64,000 nucleotides of DNA, taken from contig NZ_LT629787.1 in NCBI RefSeq assembly GCF_900105655.1, positions 3,162,001-3,226,000 of the forward strand, given 5' to 3'. Of the stretch, positions 54,944-64,000 are shown piece after piece. Under the pieces are notes generated by a model. It saw nothing but the letters and a program-made list of their open reading frames with translations, was not told the origin of the DNA and made no database searches. Position numbers and translations under genes: made by a program. This stretch comes from Halopseudomonas salegens. Lineage in GTDB: Bacteria; Pseudomonadota; Gammaproteobacteria; Pseudomonadales; Pseudomonadaceae. Numbering within the stretch: position 1 is the stretch's first letter; every line of letters begins with the position of its first letter.

Positions 54944-56150
54944 AGCCGGTACCTCTGCCTACCGGCGGGTATGCCTGGCTTTGCTGATTGCGTCGCTGGT
55001 GATTTTCGCCAATCTCTATGCCATTCACCCGCTGCTGCCCTTGATCGCCGAGCACTATCAGGTCTCGGTACTCAAGGCGGCCAATGCCTTCAACCTGACC
55101 AGCCTGACACTGGGCCTGGCGCTGCTGGTCATCGGCCCGTTGTCGGATGCCTGGGGGCGGCGCAATATTCTGCTCTGTGGTTTGCTGGCCACCGCCCTGC
55201 TGACCCTGGCCATGGCCTGGACCAGCCACTATCACAGCCTGTTGGTCTTGCGCGCCCTGCTCGGTGTCGCTCTGGCAGTCTTGCCCGCTACCGCCGTCGC
55301 TTATCTGGGCGATACCGTCAGCCGCAACGCGCTGATTGGTGCCGTGGGCCTGTATATCAGTGGCAATACCCTGGGTGGTGCCGGCGGGCGTTTGGTTGGC
55401 GGCGTGCTGGCTGATCATTTCGGGCTGCACATGATGTTTCTGCTGGTCGGCGGCGTCAGCCTTGGCGGCGTATTGCTGATTGCCTGGCTGCTACCGCCAC
55501 CGGGTAACTTCCAGCGACAAACGCTGGCACCGCGCAACGTGTTCGCCAACTTCGGCCGGCATTTGCGCCACCCTCTGCTGTGGCCGGCGATGCTGCTGGG
55601 CGGGCTGAATTTTCTGATTTTCGTCAACCTGTATACCTACCTGACCTTCCGCCTCAGTGCGCCACCCTGGCAACTGGGTGCCAGCGCGCTGGGCTTGCTG
55701 TTTCTCAGTTATCTGGGTGGTACCTTTTCTGCGGCGCTGTCATCACGCATGGCGGCCCGCAGTCAGACCGGCGGCATGGCGCTGGGTGTCGGCATTCTGC
55801 TGCTCGGCTGCCTGCTCACGCTGGCGAATAACCTGGGGCTGATTGTCCTCGGCCTGGTGATCAATTCGTTCGGCTTCTTTCTCACCCATTCGCTGGCCAA
55901 TGCCTGGGTCAACCAGCATGCCGAACAGGCCAAAGCCAGCGCCACGTCGCTGTATTCAGTGTGTTATTACCTCGGCGCAGCGGTAGGTATCTACTATCTG
56001 CAATCCTTCTGGCAGTGGGCTGGCTGGCCGGCAGTAATTGGCGCTGCGGCGTTGGTGCTATTGGTCAATCTGGCGCTGATTGCCCTCCTGCAATGGCGCT
56101 CTGCCAGCTATAATGCAGATAATTCTGATCCGGAGGCTATGCCATCGTGA
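54915..56150 (+). CDS. MFS transporter appended to the liu operon
   Basis: A 411-residue 12-helix transporter of the drug/YnfM-like group (VSVLKAANAFNLTSLTLGLA, GPLSDAWGRRNILLCGL). Its start lies 29 nt inside liuD, and its stop overlaps the next gene by 4 nt, so it belongs to the liu transcript. It occupies the place where liuE (HMG-CoA lyase) usually is in pseudomonads. Substrate unknown; a leucine-pathway acid or export of an intermediate is possible. Confidence 0.83.
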   Translation: MQPASTPLIEAGTSAYRRVCLALLIASLVIFANLYAIHPLLPLIAEHYQVSVLKAANAFNLTSLTLGLALLVIGPLSDAWGRRNILLCGLLATALLTLAMAWTSHYHSLLVLRALLGVALAVLPATAVAYLGDTVSRNALIGAVGLYISGNTLGGAGGRLVGGVLADHFGLHMMFLLVGGVSLGGVLLIAWLLPPPGNFQRQTLAPRNVFANFGRHLRHPLLWPAMLLGGLNFLIFVNLYTYLTFRLSAPPWQLGASALGLLFLSYLGGTFSAALSSRMAARSQTGGMALGVGILLLGCLLTLANNLGLIVLGLVINSFGFFLTHSLANAWVNQHAEQAKASATSLYSVCYYLGAAVGIYYLQSFWQWAGWPAVIGAAALVLLVNLALIALLQWRSASYNADNSDPEAMPS

Positions 56151-56908
56151 TACGTCGTTTTGCCGGCTGGCGCTGGCTGCTGTTTACCTGCTTGTTGACC
56201 TTTGGCGGTAGCCTGGCTGCCACGCCATCCGGGTCGACATCGGCACCCTTGCAGGTGCTGGTTGCCGATGTCTGGCCGTGGGCGTATGAAGATGAGCAGC
56301 AAGAGCTACGCGGCTTGCTGCCCGACCTGTTTGCCGAGCTGGCCAGTATCAGTGGCCAGGCCCTGAACGTGCGCAGATTACCGCACCAGCGCCTGCTGCA
56401 TGACTTCGAGCGCGGCCAGGGTGATCTCAGTATCCTGTTTGCCAACCCCGAGGTTGATCGCTTTGCCGCACGCAGTGCCCCCATCCTCAGCACCCGCTTT
56501 ATGCTGGTAGCGCCACGCGATTCCGCAGGCGAGTTGAGCTTGTCAGCCCTGTCCGGGAAAACGGTCGCCTATATTCGTGGCACTTTTTACGGCAGCGCCT
56601 TTGAAGCCAACCAGTCGATTATCAAGATACCGGTTCATCACCTGGAGCAGGCGGTGGCAATGCTGCAGGTCGGCCGTCTGGATGCACTGATCAGTAGCGA
56701 GCAGGTGCTGCATTACACCTTGCAGGAAATCGGTTCGCCAGCCGATGACTGGCGTATCGAGCTGCATGCCGAAGAGCAAATGGCCTACCTGTACCGCCAC
56801 CGTGAAAACGTGCCGGCCAGCCGGATCGAGCCGCTGCTGGCCGCGCTAGAGCAACTGCGCGCTAGTGGTGAATTGCAGCGCCTGATGGGGGCTCCATCAC
56901 CAAGGTAG
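56147..56908 (+). CDS. Periplasmic family 3 solute-binding-like protein
   Basis: A 253-residue exported protein with a signal peptide ending near SLAA. It resembles SBP_bac_3 proteins ([51 protein letters not shown]). It starts with GTG in a GTGA overlap with the MFS gene. No ABC partner is present. The 3' end overlaps convergent folD by 47 bp. It may be an accessory sensor or scavenging factor; function unproven. Confidence 0.75.
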   Translation: MIRRFAGWRWLLFTCLLTFGGSLAATPSGSTSAPLQVLVADVWPWAYEDEQQELRGLLPDLFAELASISGQALNVRRLPHQRLLHDFERGQGDLSILFANPEVDRFAARSAPILSTRFMLVAPRDSAGELSLSALSGKTVAYIRGTFYGSAFEANQSIIKIPVHHLEQAVAMLQVGRLDALISSEQVLHYTLQEIGSPADDWRIELHAEEQMAYLYRHRENVPASRIEPLLAALEQLRASGELQRLMGAPSPR

Positions 56909-57767
56909 CGGCTTGCAGGGTATTCTCCAGCAGGCAGGCAATGGTCATCGGGCCAACGCCACCGGGTACCGGGCTGACCCAGCTGGCGCGCTGTCGGGCA
57001 CTGGCGAAGTCGACATCACCGACCAGTCGCCCGTCGGCCAGACGATTGATACCGACATCCAGCACTACCGCACCCGGCTTGAGCCACTCGCCGCGCACCA
57101 GTCCCGGTACCCCGGTGGCGACGACCAGTATGTCCGCCTGGGCGACCAACGCCGGCAAATCCCGCGTAGCCTTGTGCGCAATGGTTACCGTGGCTTCGGC
57201 GCGCAGCAATTCCAGCGCCATGGGCCGGCCAACAATGGTCGAGGCGCCAATCACCAACGCCTGCTGACCACGACAATCGACCCCGGCAGACTCCAGCAAA
57301 CGCATGCACCCCTTGGGCGTGCAGGGGCGCAAGACCGGTAGCCCGGCCGCCAGCAAACCCAGATTGTGTGGATGAAAGCCGTCCACATCCTTGTACGGAG
57401 CAATCGCCTGCAACAGGCGGCTGCTATCCAGCCCGGCCGGCAAAGGCAACTGCAAGAGTATGCCGTGCACCGCTGGATCTGCATTCAATGTCTGGATCAG
57501 CGCCAACAGGGCCGCTTCGTCGGTGTCGGCCGGCAAGCGGTGACTGAAGGAATGCACACCCACCTCGGCACAGGCGCGGATCTTGTGCTGCACATAGACC
57601 TGCGACGCCGGGTCATTCCCCACCAGAATCACTGCCAGACCGGGCGGCGGCAAGCCGTCGGCCTGGCGCTGACGAATAGTTGCTGCCAGCGCGTTGCGTG
57701 TTTGCGCAGCCAGTGCGCGGCCATCCAGCAGCCGGGCACTGACTTGCGGATCGGCAAGTTCGGCCAT
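56862..57767 (-). CDS. folD: Methylene-THF dehydrogenase/methenyl-THF cyclohydrolase
   Basis: A 301-residue bifunctional enzyme that interconverts methylene-, methenyl- and formyl-THF using NADP. Family motifs: [14 protein letters not shown] (catalytic Lys), [38 protein letters not shown] (Rossmann) and [16 protein letters not shown]. It is a little longer than the usual 284 at the C-terminus. It is the last gene of the glnT-glx operon, 3 nt after glxD, so it is probably an accessory folD for C1 units from methylated amines. Confidence 0.93.
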   Translation of the reverse strand: MAELADPQVSARLLDGRALAAQTRNALAATIRQRQADGLPPPGLAVILVGNDPASQVYVQHKIRACAEVGVHSFSHRLPADTDEAALLALIQTLNADPAVHGILLQLPLPAGLDSSRLLQAIAPYKDVDGFHPHNLGLLAAGLPVLRPCTPKGCMRLLESAGVDCRGQQALVIGASTIVGRPMALELLRAEATVTIAHKATRDLPALVAQADILVVATGVPGLVRGEWLKPGAVVLDVGINRLADGRLVGDVDFASARQRASWVSPVPGGVGPMTIACLLENTLQAATLVMEPPSGAAIHH

Positions 57768-57770
57768 GAC

Positions 57771-59096
57771 TCAATACCCCTGCTGCCCGGGCACCCACTG
57801 GGTACCGGCCAGCGGCACCCGGGCCATGGCGGCTGATTCTACGGTGAGCGCCACCAGGTCTTCCGGGTCCAGGTTGAGCAGGTGCGACTTGCCACAGGCA
57901 CGTGCCATGGTCTGCGCCTCGAGCACCATCACCCGCAGGTAATTGGCCAGTCGACGGCCGCCTTCGACCGGGTCGAGGCGTTTCGACAACTCCGGATCCT
58001 GGGTGGTGATCCCCGCCGGATCCTGGCCGTTCTGCCAATCATCGTAAAAGCCGGCCGCCGAACCGATGTCACGCAGCTCGGCATCCCAACGCGGGTGGTT
58101 GTCGCCCAGGGCAATCAGCGCCGCCGTGCCAATGGCTACCGCATCCGCGCCCAGGGCCATGGCCTTGGCCACATCGGCGCCACTGCGAATACCGCCCGAC
58201 ACAATCAGCTGCACTTCGCGGTGCATATCCATTTCCTGCAAGGCCTGCACGGCCTGCGGAATGGCGCTGAGAATCGGAATACCCACGTGTTCGATAAACA
58301 CATCCTGGGTCGCTGCGGTGCCGCCTTGCATGCCATCGAGCACAATCACATCGGCCCCCGCCTTGACTGCAAGTTTGACGTCGTAATAGGGCCGGCTGGC
58401 GCCTATCTTGACGTAAATCGGCTTTTCCCAATCAGTGATTTCGCGCAGTTCGGCAATCTTGATCGCCAGATCATCCGGGCCTGTCCAGTCCGGGTGGCGG
58501 CAGGCGCTGCGCTGATCAACCCCGATCGGCAGGGTGCGCATGCCGGCCACCCGCTCGGTCACTTTCATGCCCAGCAACATACCGCCACCGCCGGGCTTGG
58601 CGCCCTGGCCGAGCACCACTTCGATGGCGTCTGCCTTGCGCAGATCGTCCGGGTTCATGCCGTAACGCGAAGGCAGGTACTGATACACCAGGTGCTTTGA
58701 CTGCCCACGCTCTTCCAGCGTCATGCCGCCATCGCCGGTGGTTGTGCTGGTGCCAACCATGCTGGCACCCCGGCCAAGGGCTTCCTTGGCTTGTGCCGAG
58801 AGGGCGCCGAAACTCATACCGGCAATGGTGACCGGAATATCCAGATGAATGGGCTTCTTGGCAAAACGGGTGCCGAGCACCACATTGGTTCCGCATTTTT
58901 CCCGATAGCCTTCCAGCGGGTAACGCGACATGCTGGCGCCGAGCAGCAGCAGGTCATCAAAGTGCGGCACCTTGCGCTTGGTGCCGCCACCGCGAATGTC
59001 ATAGATGCCGGTTTCGGCGGCACGCTGGATTTCCTGGATGGTCAGGCGGTCGAAGGTGGCCGACTCGCGCAGTACCGGGGGATGCTTGTCTGTCAT
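57771..59096 (-). CDS. glxD: FMN-binding glutamate synthase-like protein (GlxD/MgsC type)
   Basis: A 441-residue homologue of the FMN/Fe-S domain of glutamate synthase. It forms the synthase core with GlxB and GlxC; in methylotrophs the same three-part set (mgsABC) makes N-methylglutamate from methylamine and glutamate. Motifs: GMSFGALSAQAKEALGRGAS, KIGASRPYYDVKLAVKAGAD and GGIRSGADVAKAMALGADAV. The start at 59096 has GAGG upstream. It is 23 bp after glxC. Confidence 0.9.
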   Translation of the reverse strand: MTDKHPPVLRESATFDRLTIQEIQRAAETGIYDIRGGGTKRKVPHFDDLLLLGASMSRYPLEGYREKCGTNVVLGTRFAKKPIHLDIPVTIAGMSFGALSAQAKEALGRGASMVGTSTTTGDGGMTLEERGQSKHLVYQYLPSRYGMNPDDLRKADAIEVVLGQGAKPGGGGMLLGMKVTERVAGMRTLPIGVDQRSACRHPDWTGPDDLAIKIAELREITDWEKPIYVKIGASRPYYDVKLAVKAGADVIVLDGMQGGTAATQDVFIEHVGIPILSAIPQAVQALQEMDMHREVQLIVSGGIRSGADVAKAMALGADAVAIGTAALIALGDNHPRWDAELRDIGSAAGFYDDWQNGQDPAGITTQDPELSKRLDPVEGGRRLANYLRVMVLEAQTMARACGKSHLLNLDPEDLVALTVESAAMARVPLAGTQWVPGQQGY

Positions 59097-59119
59097 GCTG
59101 TACTCCTCACGGCGGTAGC

Positions 59120-59803
59120 TCAGTAGGCTGCCGCGTTGTCGACCTTGAAATTGTAGAGTTCACGTGCCGAGCCATAGCGCTTGAAGCTGGCCGGGTCGGC
59201 ATCGTAACCAGCGCGGTGCAGCAGTTCGGCCAGCTCTTCCAGATGCTCGGCGCGCATGGGCTTTTCCACGCAATCCGAACCCAGTGACTTGACTGTGCCG
59301 CGCACATAGATGCGGGTTTCGTACAGCGAATCACCCAGGGCGTCACCGGCATCACCGAGCACTACTACGCGCCCGGCCTGGGCCATAAAGCAGCTCATGT
59401 GACCGATATTGCCACCGACCACGATATCGGCGCCCTTGAGCGAGATGCCGCAACGCGCACCGGCATCACCGTCGATGATCAACAAGCCACCATGGGCGGT
59501 AGCCCCCGCCGACTGCGAGGCATTGCCCTTGACATGCACGCGGCCGGACATCATGTTTTCCGCCACGCCGACACCGACATTGCCGTCGACAGTAACGCTG
59601 GCCTTCTGATTCATGCCGGCGCAGTAGTAGCCGGTGTGGCCCTGAATATCTATCGACAGGCCTTCATTCAGGCCGACCGCCAGGTTGTGCTTGCCGGCGG
59701 GGTTCTTGACCACCCACTCACGTTCGCTGACCTGCCCGGCCTGGGCGTGCAATTGCTGGTTGAGTTCGCGCACGGTGCTGTGCGCCAGATCGATATGTTG
59801 CAT
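59120..59803 (-). CDS. glxC: Glutamate synthase alpha-domain-like protein GlxC (MgsB type)
   Basis: A 227-residue right-handed beta-helix homologous to the GXGXG domain of glutamate synthase, with repeating Gly turns (GNVGVGVAENMMSGRVHVKG, GATAHGGLLIIDGDAG, VVLGDAGDALGDSLYE). It is structural rather than catalytic. AGGAG lies 7 nt before the start at 59803. It sits 10 bp after glxB. Confidence 0.9.
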   Translation of the reverse strand: MQHIDLAHSTVRELNQQLHAQAGQVSEREWVVKNPAGKHNLAVGLNEGLSIDIQGHTGYYCAGMNQKASVTVDGNVGVGVAENMMSGRVHVKGNASQSAGATAHGGLLIIDGDAGARCGISLKGADIVVGGNIGHMSCFMAQAGRVVVLGDAGDALGDSLYETRIYVRGTVKSLGSDCVEKPMRAEHLEELAELLHRAGYDADPASFKRYGSARELYNFKVDNAAAY

Positions 59804-59813
59804 GTGTCTCTCC

Positions 59814-60719
59814 TCAGGCCGCCGGCCGTTCCCAGATGTACATGGTGGCCGGTTCCGGCTCCCAGACCCGGGCATTCTCGATGCCTGGCAGACCGGCCAG
59901 CGCCTGATACTCCGATGCCATGGCGACGTAATCCTCGGTTTCCGCCAGCACCGCCGGCTTGCAGGCAATCGGGTCGCGGATCACCGCAAAGCCCTGACGG
60001 GTGCCGATAGCGAACGTGAAAAAGCCATCCAGATCCTGCAATGCATGGTCCAGTGCCTGTTGCAGGGTGTCGCCCTGGCGCAAGCGCCAGGTCAGGTAAC
60101 CGGCTGCGACCTCGCTGTCATTCTCGGTTTCAAACACCAGGCCTTGGCGTTGCAGGCGTTGACGCAAACGGCTGTGGTTGGACAGCGAACCGTTGTGCAC
60201 CAGGCACAGATCATTGCCGGTGGAGAAGGGGTGGCTGCCCTCCATGGTCACCGCACTTTCGGTGGCCATACGGGTATGCCCGATGATGTGGCTGCCACGC
60301 ATGCCGGACAGGTTGAACCGATTGCTGATCTCCGCCGGCAGCCCCATACCCTTGAGAATCTCGATACTCTGACCCAGGCTCATGATGCGGATTTCCGGCG
60401 CCAGCTCAGCCAATGCAGTGCGCATTGCCGCTTCCTCGGCATCGGTTTTCAGCACCACGGCATCGGCATTGCGGAACCACTCCAGGGAACAACCCAGCTG
60501 ACCTTCCAGTTCGCTCATCAGGGTTGGCCAGGGGTAATCCGGCTGACTGCTTTGCAATGTCAGCTTGATTCGGCCGGATTCCACTTCATCGCCATAGATG
60601 GCAAAGCCGGCGCTGTCCGGCCCGCGATCGGTCATCGCCAGCAACATGGGCGCAAAGAGCGCACCCAGCTGGTCTTCCAGTGCAGGGTTCTTCAGATACA
60701 ACCCGACAATTCCACACAT
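59814..60719 (-). CDS. glxB: Class II glutamine amidotransferase-like protein GlxB (MgsA type)
   Basis: A 301-residue Ntn-hydrolase homologous to the glutaminase domain of glutamate synthase. It begins MCGIVGLY, with Cys2 as nucleophile after Met removal; HTRMATESAVTMEGSHPF and LVHNGSLSNHSRLR are conserved. In this set it may supply or transfer the gamma-amide nitrogen or methylamide. It begins the glxBCD block, 84 bp after glnT. Confidence 0.9.
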   Translation of the reverse strand: MCGIVGLYLKNPALEDQLGALFAPMLLAMTDRGPDSAGFAIYGDEVESGRIKLTLQSSQPDYPWPTLMSELEGQLGCSLEWFRNADAVVLKTDAEEAAMRTALAELAPEIRIMSLGQSIEILKGMGLPAEISNRFNLSGMRGSHIIGHTRMATESAVTMEGSHPFSTGNDLCLVHNGSLSNHSRLRQRLQRQGLVFETENDSEVAAGYLTWRLRQGDTLQQALDHALQDLDGFFTFAIGTRQGFAVIRDPIACKPAVLAETEDYVAMASEYQALAGLPGIENARVWEPEPATMYIWERPAA

Positions 60720-60803
60720 AGTTACATCCTCACTGCTGGCGGCAAGGTGCCGCGTCAGACGGCAAGCTGTTAGAGCTTGGGTAATAAACGCCGGTAAGGG
60801 CGC

Positions 60804-62138
60804 TCAGAAAAATTCGGTGTAGCGCTGCACTTCCCAGTCACTCACATGCCGGCTGTACTCGACCCACTCGGCGCGCTTGAGGGCGATAAACTCATCGACA
60901 ATCTCGCTGCCCAGGGTGTCGCGGAACAAGGGGTCGTCCTCCAGTGCCTGGCATGCCTCGTTGAGGCTCTGTGGCAGGGTGGCGATGCCTCGCTCGGCGA
61001 TGTCATCCAGGCTCATTTTGTACAGGTTTTCATTGCACGGCTCGCCAGGATCCAGCTCACGTTCGATACCATCCAACCCGGCGGCGATGATCGCGGCAGT
61101 GACCAGATACGGATTGCAGCCGGCATCCGGCAGGCGGTATTCGATACGTCCGTAGGGAATGCGCACCATCGCCGAGCGGTTGTTGTCGCCATAGGCGACA
61201 AAGGCCGGAGCCCAGGTCGCGCCGGACAGCGAGCGGCCGACCACCAGGCGCTTGTAGGAATTTACCGTCGGTGCGGAAAAGGCACAGAGGGCGGGGGCAT
61301 GGGCCAGCAGGCCAGCGGCAAAGTGGTAGCCCAGTTTCGACAGCCCCATACCGCGCGGGTCGCTGTCATCATGGAACAGGTTGGGGTTGTCCGCGTCGGC
61401 AATCGAGACATGAAAGTGCATGCCGTTACCGGTGCGGGTGGCATCCGGCTTGGGCATAAAGGAGCAGATGATGCCCAGCTCGTTGGCAATCTCGCCGGCG
61501 GCCATACGGAAGAAGGTAAAGCGATCGGCCGAGGTCATGGCATCGCTGTAGGTATAGTTGATCTCGAACTGGCCGTTGGCATCTTCATGGTCGATCTGAT
61601 AGATGTCATAACCGACCTGCTGCAGGGATTCAGTGAGCTTTTCCAGAAACTCGCGTGAGCGCGACAGGCCCTTGTAGTCGTAGCAGGGCTTGTCCAGGTT
61701 GTCGCTGCTGTCGACCAGTTGCAACTGACCCCGATCATCGCGGCGGAACAGGCTGAACTCGGGCTCGACGCCGGTATTCATGGTCCAGCCGCGGGCACTC
61801 AGGCGAGCAATCTGGCGCTGCAGCACATAACGGGTATCGTAGGGATGTGGCTCACCATTGACGTGACCGATGCACAGCACCCGGCCATAGCCTGGCTGCC
61901 AGGGCACCGGTGTCAGGGTCGACAGATCACCCTTGGCCATAAAGTCGGGACCGTGTGGCTCCATGCCCATGCCGCAAACGGCAAAGCCGGCAAAACCGGC
62001 ACCTCCTTCGGCCACGGCGGCGAGGCCGCTGACCGGTACAGATTTGGTTTTTGCCGAGCCGTGAATGTCGACAAACTGGGCCAGCACATATTTGATGCCG
62101 TGCTGCTCGATAAGGCGCTGCGTTTCGGTGGGCAACAT
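60804..62138 (-). CDS. glnT: Glutamine synthetase-like enzyme GlnT (possible gamma-glutamylmethylamide synthetase)
   Basis: A 444-residue ATP-dependent amide ligase of the GlnT group. [15 protein letters not shown] is at the N-terminal beta-grasp; [33 protein letters not shown] and [20 protein letters not shown] are catalytic-site regions. Homologues in methylotrophs join glutamate to methylamine. The start at 62138 has AGGAG 10 nt upstream. It heads the operon and is divergent from an XRE-cupin regulator. Confidence 0.9.
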   Translation of the reverse strand: MLPTETQRLIEQHGIKYVLAQFVDIHGSAKTKSVPVSGLAAVAEGGAGFAGFAVCGMGMEPHGPDFMAKGDLSTLTPVPWQPGYGRVLCIGHVNGEPHPYDTRYVLQRQIARLSARGWTMNTGVEPEFSLFRRDDRGQLQLVDSSDNLDKPCYDYKGLSRSREFLEKLTESLQQVGYDIYQIDHEDANGQFEINYTYSDAMTSADRFTFFRMAAGEIANELGIICSFMPKPDATRTGNGMHFHVSIADADNPNLFHDDSDPRGMGLSKLGYHFAAGLLAHAPALCAFSAPTVNSYKRLVVGRSLSGATWAPAFVAYGDNNRSAMVRIPYGRIEYRLPDAGCNPYLVTAAIIAAGLDGIERELDPGEPCNENLYKMSLDDIAERGIATLPQSLNEACQALEDDPLFRDTLGSEIVDEFIALKRAEWVEYSRHVSDWEVQRYTEFF

Positions 62139-62172
62139 GGGTAAGGCGCTCCTGCTGGTTATTCCGCTTGAG

Positions 62173-62358
62173 AATTTAATTTTCACCAGAGGAAATGCAA
62201 TTGCCTTGCCAGAATGCCGTCTAGCAGCAAAAAATCTGCTCGATGGCACGAAAGCTGCGGGGTCAAGGGGTTGGCAAGGCATCGCCGGCCGTATTGACGC
62301 GACTCGCACTTGCATTGGCCCACGGGCTGGTGCACATTCTCAGTGCGAAAATTAAATT
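62173..62358. promoter_or_regulatory. Inverted operator pair between glnT and the XRE-cupin gene
   Basis: AATTTAATTTTC at 62173-62184 and its exact reverse complement GAAAATTAAATT at 62347-62358 lie near the glnT and XRE starts respectively (35 and 25 nt away). They are AT-rich in a GC-rich genome and are placed for simultaneous control of both promoters. Confidence 0.6.
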
Positions 62359-62382
62359 ACTGATCAGAAAACGTGCACACCC

Positions 62383-62982
62383 ATGAGCAAAACTGCTGAC
62401 GCGCCACCCAAACTCAAGCTGGAACAATATCTCGGCCTGCAGATCCGTCGACAACGCCAGGCGCAGGGCCTGAAAATTACCGACGTATCGCGCATTGCCG
62501 GCATCAGCCAGGGCATGCTGAGCAAGATCGAGAATGCCCAGGTATCAACCAGCCTGGATACCCTCACCCGCCTTTGTGACGTGCTCGGCCTGCCCATGTC
62601 CAAATTGTTCAGTCAATATGATCAGCAGGGCGGCGGCGCGCTGCTGGTCAGCAGCGGCGAAGGACTGGAGGTGGTGCGCCGGGGTACCGAAAAGGGCCAC
62701 ACCTATCAACTGCTCAACCATACCCGGGGGCCGAAGAAAAGTTTCGAGGCTTACCTGATCACCATGGATGATGCCGCCGAGGAGTTTCCAACCTTTTCCC
62801 ACCCCGGCACCGAATTCATACATCTATTGGACGGCCGGCTGATCTACCGTCATGGCAACCAGCTTTACCCCATGGGCCCGGGTGACAGCCTGACCTTTGA
62901 TGCCGAAGTCCCCCACGGCCCGGAAACCCTGATCGAGGTTCCTCTTCGCCTGCTGTCGATCATGAACTACGATCAGAGCTGA
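62383..62982 (+). CDS. XRE-cupin transcriptional regulator
   Basis: A 199-residue regulator. The helix-turn-helix covers about 15-75 (LKITDVSRIAGISQGMLSKI, VSTSLDTLTRLCDVLGLP). The cupin covers about 110-195 (HPGTEFIHLLDGRLIYRHGN, GDSLTFDAEVPHGPETL). Such proteins often control amine or amino-acid catabolism. It is divergent from glnT with a shared operator pair, so it likely controls the glnT-folD operon and itself. Confidence 0.9.
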   Translation: MSKTADAPPKLKLEQYLGLQIRRQRQAQGLKITDVSRIAGISQGMLSKIENAQVSTSLDTLTRLCDVLGLPMSKLFSQYDQQGGGALLVSSGEGLEVVRRGTEKGHTYQLLNHTRGPKKSFEAYLITMDDAAEEFPTFSHPGTEFIHLLDGRLIYRHGNQLYPMGPGDSLTFDAEVPHGPETLIEVPLRLLSIMNYDQS

Positions 62983-63135
62983 TTTTTATAGCGGCGCCAG
63001 CCTGCCCCAGTCTGGCGCTCCGGCCCATGCAGCGCCCTGAAATCTCCCATCCCGCATTATCAGCGACCGCGTCTAAACCCGTTCATATACCCCCAAACCC
63101 GCCCAAAAGACCACCGGTCACCCGTTCGAGTTAGC

Positions 63136-63152
63136 TGGCACAGGCCTTGCTA
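63136..63152 (+). promoter_or_regulatory. Sigma-54 (RpoN) promoter
   Basis: TGGCACAGGCCTTGCTA matches the -24/-12 consensus, with GG and GC exactly 10 bp apart. It lies about 95 bp upstream of the B3/B4-domain gene. An enhancer-binding activator would be needed; its gene is not seen here. Confidence 0.8.
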
Positions 63153-63246
63153 TACCCCCTATAGCAGTTACTGACCTTCAGCTGGGGCGCCTGGCCGTGC
63201 CCGCAGCCTATGCAACCGAGCGCTGTGCCGCTCACAGGATGCCGCC

Positions 63247-63915
63247 ATGTTGAATCCGATTTTCCGCTTGCTGACGCCCGACAGCCTGGGGCTCAAGGTT
63301 ATTGCCTTTACTGTGCACGGGCTGTGCAATCGTCACTTCACCCGTAGCCTGAACGAACGCCTGGCCGAACTGGACGAGCAGCTGGACCTGGCAAAAAGCC
63401 GACTGCATATGGCCGGTTTTGATGACCTGCGCCTGCAAGTCGGGCGCTCGGCCCGTCGCTACCCGGCCTCGCCCCAGACACTGTTGCAGCAGTTTCTGCG
63501 CGATGCCCAGTTGCGCAGCATTGCCCCGGTGGTTGATTTGTACAACCACTGGTCACTGGTGTCCGGACTGTCGATCGGCGCCCATGATCTGCGTTATCTG
63601 AGCCTGCCCGTCAGCCTGACTCTGGGGCGCGGGCATGAGGAGTTCATTGGCCTGGGCAATGACCAGGTCCAGCAATTGCCCTCTGGCGAGTACCTTTATC
63701 TGGATGCCGACCAACAGGTGATCTGCCGCATGGATTACCGCCAGTGTGCCGCCACAGCCCTGCAAGCGGACAGCCGCGAAGCCCTGGTCATTGTTCAGGG
63801 CCATGCCGATACCCCGCTGACCCACTTGCGCACCACCGCCGAAGCACTGCAAGCCGACCTCAACCGGTATTGCACCGGCCCTGAACAGGGCACCCAGTTA
63901 CGCCAATCAGCCTGA
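63247..63915 (+). CDS. B3/B4 (tRNA-editing-like) domain protein
   Basis: A 222-residue protein similar to the B3/B4 domain of phenylalanyl-tRNA synthetase beta (SIAPVVDLYNHWSLVSGLSI, GHEEFIGLGNDQVQQLPSGE, DQQVICRMDYRQCAATAL). Free-standing B3/B4 proteins may edit mis-acylated tRNA or have another small-molecule role. It has no signal peptide. It follows a sigma-54 promoter and precedes another gene by 10 bp, so an inducible operon is likely. Confidence 0.8.
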   Translation: MLNPIFRLLTPDSLGLKVIAFTVHGLCNRHFTRSLNERLAELDEQLDLAKSRLHMAGFDDLRLQVGRSARRYPASPQTLLQQFLRDAQLRSIAPVVDLYNHWSLVSGLSIGAHDLRYLSLPVSLTLGRGHEEFIGLGNDQVQQLPSGEYLYLDADQQVICRMDYRQCAATALQADSREALVIVQGHADTPLTHLRTTAEALQADLNRYCTGPEQGTQLRQSA

Positions 63916-63925
63916 GGGGGTCCAC

Positions 63926-64000
63926 ATGAGCTGGTTTTTACGTACCGCTGCACCACCCAGCCAGCCCGCACTGGACGATTGGCAGCAAGCCTTGTTGAGC
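63926..64000 (+). CDS. Start of an unidentified gene, cut by the window end
   Basis: Only 25 residues are visible (MSWFLRTAAPPSQPALDDWQ onward). GAGGGGG lies 5 nt before the ATG, so the start is credible. It is co-directional with, and 10 bp after, the B3/B4 gene. No family can be assigned. Confidence 0.6.
   Translation, partial: MSWFLRTAAPPSQPALDDWQQALLS

Noticed and set aside
1..64000. tRNA, rRNA, CRISPR arrays, intact insertion sequences or prophage
   Set aside because: I found no cloverleaf-like segments, regular spacer repeats, transposase or phage structural genes by reading; a tRNAscan or CRISPR search could still find something missed.

Overview
The window reads like an ordinary chromosome segment of a Pseudomonadaceae gammaproteobacterium, plausibly the Halopseudomonas lineage. 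This rests on gene content (a liu leucine-degradation operon led by a MerR regulator, a glnT-glxBCD-folD operon, DUF2938, DUF3309 and an Ohr-type peroxidase) and a moderately GC-rich composition. It is an inference, because no rRNA, tRNA or other marker gene is present. I see no CRISPR array, intact insertion sequence or prophage.

Left part (1-16.4 kb). A truncated fabF is divergent from an HxlR regulator with a near-perfect palindromic operator between them. Next come a phytase-like esterase lipoprotein, a rhodanese and a DUF2339 membrane protein. A threonine aldolase follows whose frame is cut by one in-frame TGA, then a small P-loop kinase. From 8.9 to 16.0 kb lies a compact defence block: hipBA followed by hsdM-hsdS-hsdR. 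The HsdR subunit carries five tandem Cys-rich units. Short dispersed repeats resembling termini of REP/RAYT-type elements flank this part, and two of them sit directly against broken-off copies of genes found elsewhere in the window (ohr and a TonB receptor).

Middle (16.4-35.5 kb). Stress and regulatory genes come first: ohr, an alpha/beta hydrolase, AraC, a MerR/DUF2938 pair with a textbook 19-bp-spacer promoter, GST, and a YbfB-type MFS with a LysR regulator. A signalling block follows. A response regulator with an AraC output domain overlaps the start of a TonB receptor gene. Two paralogous 7TMR-DISM hybrid kinases stand head to head. A third hybrid kinase with Hpt is encoded directly after an orphan sugar-type solute-binding protein.

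35.6-48.7 kb. An arsR-arsO-MFS arsenic operon is followed by DUF3309, a three-BON-domain protein, a carboxylesterase lipoprotein divergent from a LuxR regulator, a small lipoprotein, a PhoD-like phosphatase and a cold-shock protein. A serine protease/FHA membrane protein operon closes the section; the protease ribosome-binding site lies inside a perfect 8-bp hairpin.

48.9-64 kb. liuRABCD lacks liuE and instead runs by overlaps into an MFS transporter and a periplasmic binding protein. It is convergent with the folD-glxDCB-glnT operon, which is divergent from an XRE-cupin regulator; a 12-bp inverted operator pair lies between the two. A strong sigma-54 promoter then precedes a B3/B4-domain gene and a gene cut by the window edge.
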